NCBI GenBank assembly: GCA_964416645.1
Contig: CAYQEZ010000018.1
Coordinates: forward strand, 1-35,760
Source of the DNA: GCA-002282575 sp964416645
GTDB lineage: Bacteria > Pseudomonadota > Gammaproteobacteria > Thiomicrospirales > Thiomicrospiraceae
Direction of reading: 5' to 3'
Length of the DNA stretch: 35,760 nucleotides
The position numbers and the translations under genes are program-made. This document shows positions 31,041 to 35,760 of the stretch, in pieces; within the stretch, counting starts at the first letter, position 1, and each line of letters begins with the position of its first letter. The notes under the pieces are model-generated. The model saw only the letters and a program-made list of their open reading frames with translations, made no database searches and was not told the origin of the DNA.

Positions 31041-31454
31041 TTACATCACCGAACGTTTAACAAACACTGTCTTAACAGGTAGTTTGGCGGAAGCAAGTGC
31101 GAAAGCTTCACGTGCAGCTTCTTCGCTAACACCTTGAATTTCGTACAAAATCTTACCTGGTTGAATTTGAGCAACCCAGTATTCCACGCTACCCTTACCT
31201 TTACCCATACGCACTTCAAGTGGCTTTTGAGTAATCGGTTTATCAGGGAACACACGGATCCAAATTTTACCACCACGCTTAACCGAACGCGTCAACGCAC
31301 GACGTGCTGACTCGATTTGACGTGATGTCAAGTTGCCACGATCGACTGATTTCAGACCGAACTCGCCAAAGCTGACCGAGCTACCTGTCTGTGCTAGACC
31401 GCGATTGCGACCTTTTTGTACCTTACGAAACTTCGTACGCTTAGGTAATAACAT
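31041..31454 (-). CDS. rplP: 50S ribosomal protein L16
   Basis: The 137-residue protein begins MLLPKRTKFRKVQKGRNRG and includes RGGKIWIRVFPDKPIT and EVRMGKGKGSVEYWVA. L16 is a late-assembling protein near the A-site. The conserved arginine hydroxylated in some species lies in the second block. Confidence 0.98.
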   Translation of the reverse strand: MLLPKRTKFRKVQKGRNRGLAQTGSSVSFGEFGLKSVDRGNLTSRQIESARRALTRSVKRGGKIWIRVFPDKPITQKPLEVRMGKGKGSVEYWVAQIQPGKILYEIQGVSEEAAREAFALASAKLPVKTVFVKRSVM

Positions 31455-31469
31455 AACAGTAACTCCTAA

Positions 31470-32168
31470 TTATTTAGCAGCATTCGCGCGAGGGCGACGT
31501 TGCTTTGGTGCTTCTGCTTGGCGTTCAACCAGTGCTAATTTACCCAGCATTTCGCCTTTGAAAATCCACACTTTAACACCAATGATACCGTAAGTCGTTA
31601 AGGCTTCAGCGAAACCATAATCAACATCAGCACGGAATGTATGTAAGGGTACACGACCTTCACGATACCATTCAGTACGCGCGATTTCAGCACCGTTCAA
31701 ACGACCCGATACCATAATTTTAATACCCTTGGCACCCGCACGCATTGCATTAGCAACAGCACGTTTCATCGCACGACGGAATTGAACGCGTTTTTCTAAT
31801 TGTTGTGTGATTGACTCACCCACTAATTGTGCGTCCAATTCTGGTTTGCGGATTTCTTCCAAGTTAATTGAAACAGGTACGCCAGCCAAAGCGGTTACTT
31901 CTTTACGTAGCGCCTCAATGTCTTCGCCTTTACGACCAATGATATTACCTGGACGAGCTGCGTGTAGCGTGATACGCATACCGTTCGCTAAACGATCGAT
32001 ATGAATTTTACTAACGCCATTCGCCATTAATTTTTTCTTCAAAAAATTACGAACTTCGAAGTCACCGACAACGAAATCTGCAAAATTTTGGCTGTTAGCA
32101 TACCAACGTGAGTTCCACTCTTTAGTGATACCCAGTCGAATGCCATTAGGATGGACTTTCTGACCCAT
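31470..32168 (-). CDS. rpsC: 30S ribosomal protein S3
   Basis: The 232-residue protein begins MGQKVHPNGIRLGI. The KH domain block RPGNIIGRKGEDIEALR and the C-terminal ARTEWYREGRVPLHTFRADVD are clear. It forms the mRNA entry tunnel with S4 and S5. It starts 10 bases after rplV. Confidence 0.98.
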   Translation of the reverse strand: MGQKVHPNGIRLGITKEWNSRWYANSQNFADFVVGDFEVRNFLKKKLMANGVSKIHIDRLANGMRITLHAARPGNIIGRKGEDIEALRKEVTALAGVPVSINLEEIRKPELDAQLVGESITQQLEKRVQFRRAMKRAVANAMRAGAKGIKIMVSGRLNGAEIARTEWYREGRVPLHTFRADVDYGFAEALTTYGIIGVKVWIFKGEMLGKLALVERQAEAPKQRRPRANAAK

Positions 32169-32178
32169 TGCTCACTCC

Positions 32179-32514
32179 TTAACGCTTATCGCCAACAACA
32201 ACAGTGATGTGGCTCAAACGCTTAACGATGCGATTACCACGACCTTTCGCACGCGCGCTCATACGCTTCATGCGAGGACCTTCATCAACATACACAGCAA
32301 CAACTTTCAGCATGTCAATATCCGCGCCTTCATTGTTCTCTGCGTTTGCAATAGCAGAATCCAACACTTTTTTAACTAAATCGCCAGCTTTCTTATCAGA
32401 GAAAGCCAACATGTTTACTGCAGCTTCCGCTGACTTACCACGAATCAAGTCCGCTACTAAGCGTGCTTTTTGCGGAGAGATGCGGGCATAACGATGCGTT
32501 GCACTTACTTGCAT
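32179..32514 (-). CDS. rplV: 50S ribosomal protein L22
   Basis: The 111-residue protein shows RYARISPQKARLVADLIRGK, the C-terminal hairpin PRMKRMSARAKGRGNRI that reaches into the exit tunnel, and HITVVVGDK. Tunnel residues are not altered in an obvious way. It starts 10 bases after rpsS. Confidence 0.98.
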   Translation of the reverse strand: MQVSATHRYARISPQKARLVADLIRGKSAEAAVNMLAFSDKKAGDLVKKVLDSAIANAENNEGADIDMLKVVAVYVDEGPRMKRMSARAKGRGNRIVKRLSHITVVVGDKR

Positions 32515-32524
32515 GGTTCGCTCC

Positions 32525-32800
32525 TTACTTCTTCGCTTTCTTGTCGGCCGCGTGTCCGCGGAACGTACGAGTCAACGAGAATTCGCCGAGCTTGTGACCG
32601 ACCATGTTTTCATTTACATAAACAGGAATATGTTCACGACCGTTATGAACAGCCAATGTCATTCCTACCATTTCTGGCAGAATCATGGAACGGCGCGACC
32701 AAGTTTTGATCGGCTTTTTCGAACCAGACTCCTTGACTTCGAGCACCTTTTTCCACAGGTGATGGTCTACAAATGGACCTTTTTTAATCGAACGAGGCAT
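32525..32800 (-). CDS. rpsS: 30S ribosomal protein S19
   Basis: The 91-residue protein begins MPRSIKKGPFVDHHL and includes TWSRRSMILPEMVG, HNGREHIPVYV and GEFSLTRTFRGH. It is a head protein contacting S13. It starts 10 bases after rplB. Confidence 0.98.
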   Translation of the reverse strand: MPRSIKKGPFVDHHLWKKVLEVKESGSKKPIKTWSRRSMILPEMVGMTLAVHNGREHIPVYVNENMVGHKLGEFSLTRTFRGHAADKKAKK

Positions 32801-32810
32801 GTCTCAATCC

Positions 32811-33644
32811 TTATTTCTTAGCTTGGTGACGGCTACGAACAATGAACGAATCGTTCAACTTGCTCTTACGAGTTTTCTTACCTTTAGTCTGAACGCCCCA
32901 TGGAGTCACAGGATGCTTACCAAATGTACGACCTTCACCACCACCGTGCGGGTGATCTACTGGGTTCATCGCCGTACCACGAACGGTAGGACGAACACCA
33001 CGCCAACGTGTAGCACCAGCTTTACCTAATTTACGCAAGTTGTGTTCAGTATTACCCACCTCACCAATGGTTGCTTTACACTCGGGATTAACACGACGCA
33101 ATTCACCAGAACGTAAACGCACTAACACGTAAGCACCATCACGACCTGCAACCTGGATAGAAGTACCAGCCGAACGAGCAATTTGCGCGCCCTTGCCTGC
33201 TTTCATTTCCATCGCATGTACCACAGTACCCACAGGAATATTGCGCAGTGGTAGTGTGTTACCGACTTTGATGTCTGCAAAATTAGCAGAAATCACAGCA
33301 GCACCCACTTCAATATTACGAGGCGCTAAAATATAACGACGTTCACCGTCAGCATATTTCAACAACGCCAAATGTGCGCTACGGTTTGGATCATACTCTA
33401 AACGCTCAACCACCGCTGGGATGTCAATTTTGTCACGTTTGAAGTCAACAATACGGTAATGCTGCTTATGACCACCACCTTGGTGACGAACAGTAATATG
33501 ACCATTGTTATTACGGCCACCTTTACGCGACTTGCTTTCTAATAAGCCAGCAAATGGCGCACCTTTGTGCAAATTGGGTTCAACAATCTGAACCACAAAA
33601 CGCTGACCAGGTGAGGTCGGTTTTTTCTTAACGATATTTGCCAT
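32811..33644 (-). CDS. rplB: 50S ribosomal protein L2
   Basis: The 277-residue protein supports the peptidyl transferase centre and subunit joining. Seen: KKPTSPGQRFVVQI, GRNNNGHITVRHQGGGHKQ, RDGAYVLVRLRSGE and the conserved MNPVDHPHGGGEGR with the histidine at the catalytic core. It starts 13 bases after rplW. Confidence 0.98.
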   Translation of the reverse strand: MANIVKKKPTSPGQRFVVQIVEPNLHKGAPFAGLLESKSRKGGRNNNGHITVRHQGGGHKQHYRIVDFKRDKIDIPAVVERLEYDPNRSAHLALLKYADGERRYILAPRNIEVGAAVISANFADIKVGNTLPLRNIPVGTVVHAMEMKAGKGAQIARSAGTSIQVAGRDGAYVLVRLRSGELRRVNPECKATIGEVGNTEHNLRKLGKAGATRWRGVRPTVRGTAMNPVDHPHGGGEGRTFGKHPVTPWGVQTKGKKTRKSKLNDSFIVRSRHQAKK

Positions 33645-33657
33645 GATGATTGTGTCC

Positions 33658-33951
33658 TTATTCTGCTGACATCAACTCGATCTGTTGACCGGGTTGTAGG
33701 CTAACAATCGCTTTACGTAAACCGTTACGACGACCTGAACGGCCTTTAAACACTTTACGCTTACCAGCAATATTGATCACGTTTACCGCATTGACCGTAA
33801 CATTGAACAGAGCTTCTACGGCAATTTTAATTTCTGCTTTCGTTGCTGTTGCGTCAACATCAAATACGTATTTGCTGTTTTCGGCCACACGCGCACTCTT
33901 CTCAGAAATGCGTGGCGCACGAATTACGGTGTAAATTCTTTCTTGATTCAT
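33658..33951 (-). CDS. rplW: 50S ribosomal protein L23
   Basis: The 97-residue protein shows VIRAPRISEKSARVAE, YVFDVDATATKAEIKIAVEALF and GKRKVFKGRSGRRNGLRKA. L23 docks SecYEG, SRP and trigger factor at the tunnel exit. The start overlaps the rplD stop by four bases (ATGA), so translation is coupled. Confidence 0.98.
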   Translation of the reverse strand: MNQERIYTVIRAPRISEKSARVAENSKYVFDVDATATKAEIKIAVEALFNVTVNAVNVINIAGKRKVFKGRSGRRNGLRKAIVSLQPGQQIELMSAE

Positions 33952-34568
33952 GCTAAATGCTCCTCAATTGCCTTGAGTGCATCACGTGTAACAATAATTT
34001 TACCGTAACCAATCAGGCTAACAGGATCAATGCTATCAACGTCACAAACACCACCTGCATACACGTTACGTGAAGCCAAGTATAGGTTTTCGTCGAGCAT
34101 TTCAGTAACGATTAATGCATCAGAGACACCCAAAGATTTCATTTTAGCAACGAATTCTTTCGTTTTTGGTGTTTCTAAAGTGAAGTTATCCACTACCATT
34201 AAACGGTCTTGACGATTCAATTCAGCCAAAATGCTACGCATTGCTGCGCGGTACATTTTTTTATTGACCTTTTGATCAAAATTACGTGGAGAAGCAGCGA
34301 ATGCACGACCACCACCAACCCAAACTGGGCTAACTGATGAACCAGCACGAGCTCGGCCTGTGCCTTTTTGGTTGAAAGGCTTAGCCTTACCACCAACAAC
34401 TTCTGCACGAGTTTTTTGAGCTTTGGTACCAGAACGTGAGCGCGCCATAAAAGCAACAACCACCTGGTGAACCAACGCTTCATTGAAATCAGCACCAAAA
34501 ACGGTGTCGTTAACAGTTACAGAGCCAGTATTAGCACCTGTATTGCCATCAAAAAGTTTGATATCCAT
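33948..34568 (-). CDS. rplD: 50S ribosomal protein L4
   Basis: The 206-residue protein has the tunnel loop QKTRAEVVGGKAKPFNQKGT plus GRARAGSSVSPVWVGGGRAF and the C-terminal GYGKIIVTRDALKAIEEHLA. In E. coli L4 represses the S10 operon via its leader; the leader predicted here is short. It overlaps rplW. Confidence 0.98.
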   Translation of the reverse strand: MDIKLFDGNTGANTGSVTVNDTVFGADFNEALVHQVVVAFMARSRSGTKAQKTRAEVVGGKAKPFNQKGTGRARAGSSVSPVWVGGGRAFAASPRNFDQKVNKKMYRAAMRSILAELNRQDRLMVVDNFTLETPKTKEFVAKMKSLGVSDALIVTEMLDENLYLASRNVYAGGVCDVDSIDPVSLIGYGKIIVTRDALKAIEEHLA

Positions 34569-34580
34569 CTCGTACTTTCC

Positions 34581-35219
34581 TTAGCCTTTAACCGCTGGCG
34601 ATACGATGACGTCTGAACCTGTTGCACCTGGAACTGCGCCCTGTACTAAGATTAGACCTGTATCCGCATCTACACGAACGATCTTCAAGTTTTGAGTAGT
34701 GACTTGTACGCTACCCATATGACCTGGCATCTTTTTACCCTTAAATACGCGACCTGGAGTCTGGTTTTGACCAGTTGAACCCACTACGCGGTGAGAGCGC
34801 GAGTTACCATGCGTCATGTCTTGTGTACGGAAATTGTGACGTTTAACAGCACCAGCAAAACCTTTACCTTTTGAAGTACCTGTTACATCAACCAATTGAC
34901 CGTCGCTAAAGAGAGTCGCTTGAAATTCTTTGGCATCAGCGTGTGTCGCTACTTCTTCAGCAGAAAGAGTGAATTCCCACAGACCACGACCAGCTTCAAC
35001 GCCATTTTTGATGAAATGACCTGCTTCAGGCTTGTTAATACGATTTGCTTTTACAGCACCTGTCGTAACCTGAACAGCAACATATCCATCGGTTTCTTCA
35101 GACATGAAGCGCACGACGCGGTTAGGCTCAACTTCGATAACGGTTACCGGAGTTGATGCACCAGTTGCATCGAAAACACGCGTCATGCCCAGCTTTTTAC
35201 CTACTAGACCAAGGCACAT
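34581..35219 (-). CDS. rplC: 50S ribosomal protein L3
   Basis: The 212-residue protein begins MCLGLVGKKLGMTRVFD and has the loop reaching the peptidyl transferase centre, HGNSRSHRVVGSTGQNQTPG and VFKGKKMPGHMG. The glutamine methylated by PrmB in other species is in the first of these blocks. GAGG lies 8 bases before the ATG. A 59-base gap separates it from rpsJ. Confidence 0.98.
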   Translation of the reverse strand: MCLGLVGKKLGMTRVFDATGASTPVTVIEVEPNRVVRFMSEETDGYVAVQVTTGAVKANRINKPEAGHFIKNGVEAGRGLWEFTLSAEEVATHADAKEFQATLFSDGQLVDVTGTSKGKGFAGAVKRHNFRTQDMTHGNSRSHRVVGSTGQNQTPGRVFKGKKMPGHMGSVQVTTQNLKIVRVDADTGLILVQGAVPGATGSDVIVSPAVKG

Positions 35220-35278
35220 TGTTTAAACCTCATTGTTATTACAGTTGTCATTACAATTGATGACAGCCAATTAATGGA

Positions 35279-35590
35279 TTAGCGCAGTTCGATCTGCACA
35301 TCCACACCCGCCGCCAAATCTAGCTTCATCAAAGAATCCACAGTTTTTTCGGTCGGTTCTACAATTTCCAACATACGCTTATGAGTACGCAATTCGTATT
35401 GATCGCGTGCATCTTTATTCACATGAGGGGAAATGAGTACGGTAAAGCGCTCTTTTTTGCTTGGCATCGGGATAGGACCACGAACCTGAGCACCTGAACG
35501 CTTAGCAGTGTCGCTGATTTCGCGCGCCGCTTGATCGATTAAACGATGATCAAAGGCTTTTAGGCGAATACGAATGCTTTGAGTTGCCAT
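35279..35590 (-). CDS. rpsJ: 30S ribosomal protein S10 / NusE
   Basis: The start is the ATG at 35590 (MATQSIRIRLKAFDHRLID) with GGAG upstream, giving 103 residues as in E. coli. It ends VDVQIEL(R). S10 is a small-subunit head protein and, as NusE, binds NusB in antitermination. It is the first gene of the whole ribosomal cluster here, 15 bases or more downstream of a consensus promoter region. Confidence 0.98.
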   Translation of the reverse strand: MATQSIRIRLKAFDHRLIDQAAREISDTAKRSGAQVRGPIPMPSKKERFTVLISPHVNKDARDQYELRTHKRMLEIVEPTEKTVDSLMKLDLAAGVDVQIELR

Positions 35591-35645
35591 TAAAATTCTC
35601 CAAAGAACAAGAAATACGACACCATATAGCATCGCGGAATTTAGC

Positions 35646-35674
35646 ATTATAGGACAGCGGTTCCCATAATGCAA
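35646..35674 (-). promoter_or_regulatory. S10-operon promoter
   Basis: On the minus strand TTGCAT (35674-35669) and TATAAT (35651-35646) are exactly 17 bases apart. The start would be near 35639, giving a leader of about 49 bases before rpsJ. Confidence 0.8.
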
Positions 35675-35705
35675 ATAATTTCAAACAAATCCATCATCTA
35701 GCAAT

Positions 35706-35737
35706 AAAAAAGCCCATCATTACTGACGGGCTTTTTT
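35706..35737 (-). terminator. Intrinsic terminator of the gene upstream of rpsJ
   Basis: AAAAAAGCCC (35706-35715) and GGGCTTTTTT (35728-35737) pair, with further pairing of ATCA and TGAC save one mismatch. On the minus strand a T-run follows. It would end a transcript entering from beyond the window, by synteny probably tuf/fusA, which is a guess. Confidence 0.88.
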
Positions 35738-35760
35738 CATCGGTTGCTGCTAGGCGAGTG

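Noticed and set aside
35244..35267. Inverted repeat TGTCAT/ATGACA between rpsJ and rplC as a regulatory stem
   Set aside because: Only 6 bp on the transcribed strand, with an 8-base loop; too weak to claim.

Overview
The window looks like chromosome of a moderate-GC, sulfur-oxidising gammaproteobacterium. Three things point that way. The S10, spc and alpha ribosomal clusters run in canonical order with gammaproteobacterial protein lengths and a Cys-free (non-zinc) S14. groESL, gmhB-plsC, nnr, tcdA and a complete molybdenum-cofactor set are also present. Two separate sulfur-oxidation modules are present: flavocytochrome c sulfide dehydrogenase and SoxCD. I do not assign a genus. No tRNA, rRNA, IS element, CRISPR array or pseudogene was seen, and no gene-free stretch exceeds 300 bases (the longest is about 243 bases, upstream of soxC).

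Layout. 1-786: the start of a secreted DUF302 protein (minus strand, running off the window) and a divergent small 2Fe-2S ferredoxin. 840-5984, all minus strand: two membrane subunits of a cytochrome bd-superfamily oxygen reductase, the first carrying a C-terminal heme-c domain, then monoheme FccA, FccB and a diheme c4-like cytochrome. 6147-7916: an ABC exporter. 8096-10203: groES-groEL, with a palindromic repeat wedged between the two genes. 10386-14370: acyltransferase, GmhB, NAD(P)H-hydrate repair enzyme and a MidA-type methyltransferase. 14614-20703, plus strand: soxC-soxD followed by moaA-moaD-moaE-moeA-moaC. 20715-22164: tcdA and a TatD-family hydrolase. 22226-35590, minus strand: rpsJ through rplQ, including secY and rpoA; rpmJ is missing from its usual place between secY and rpsM.

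How the parts fit. The most interesting unit is 840-5984. It reads as a compact sulfide-to-oxygen electron pathway. FccB takes electrons from sulfide, FccA and the diheme cytochrome carry them, and a bd-family oxidase with its own c heme and no visible quinol loop could receive them directly. The fcc genes have their own near-consensus promoter, buried in an 11-bp perfect inverted repeat. The oxidase genes have a different operator-like palindrome. FccB also appears to lack the cysteine that holds FAD covalently in the Allochromatium enzyme. SoxC needs molybdopterin, and its cofactor-synthesis genes lie directly downstream on the same strand.

The ribosomal superoperon shows three near-consensus sigma70 promoters, all with TATAAT and a 17-bp spacer: before rpsJ, inside the end of rpsQ (driving rplN onward) and at the secY-rpsM junction. 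The spc transcript would begin with a leader containing a long conserved-looking stem. The S10 and alpha leaders look too short for the classical E. coli L4 and S4 control structures. All assignments come from reading motifs and from recalled family knowledge; no database search was run.
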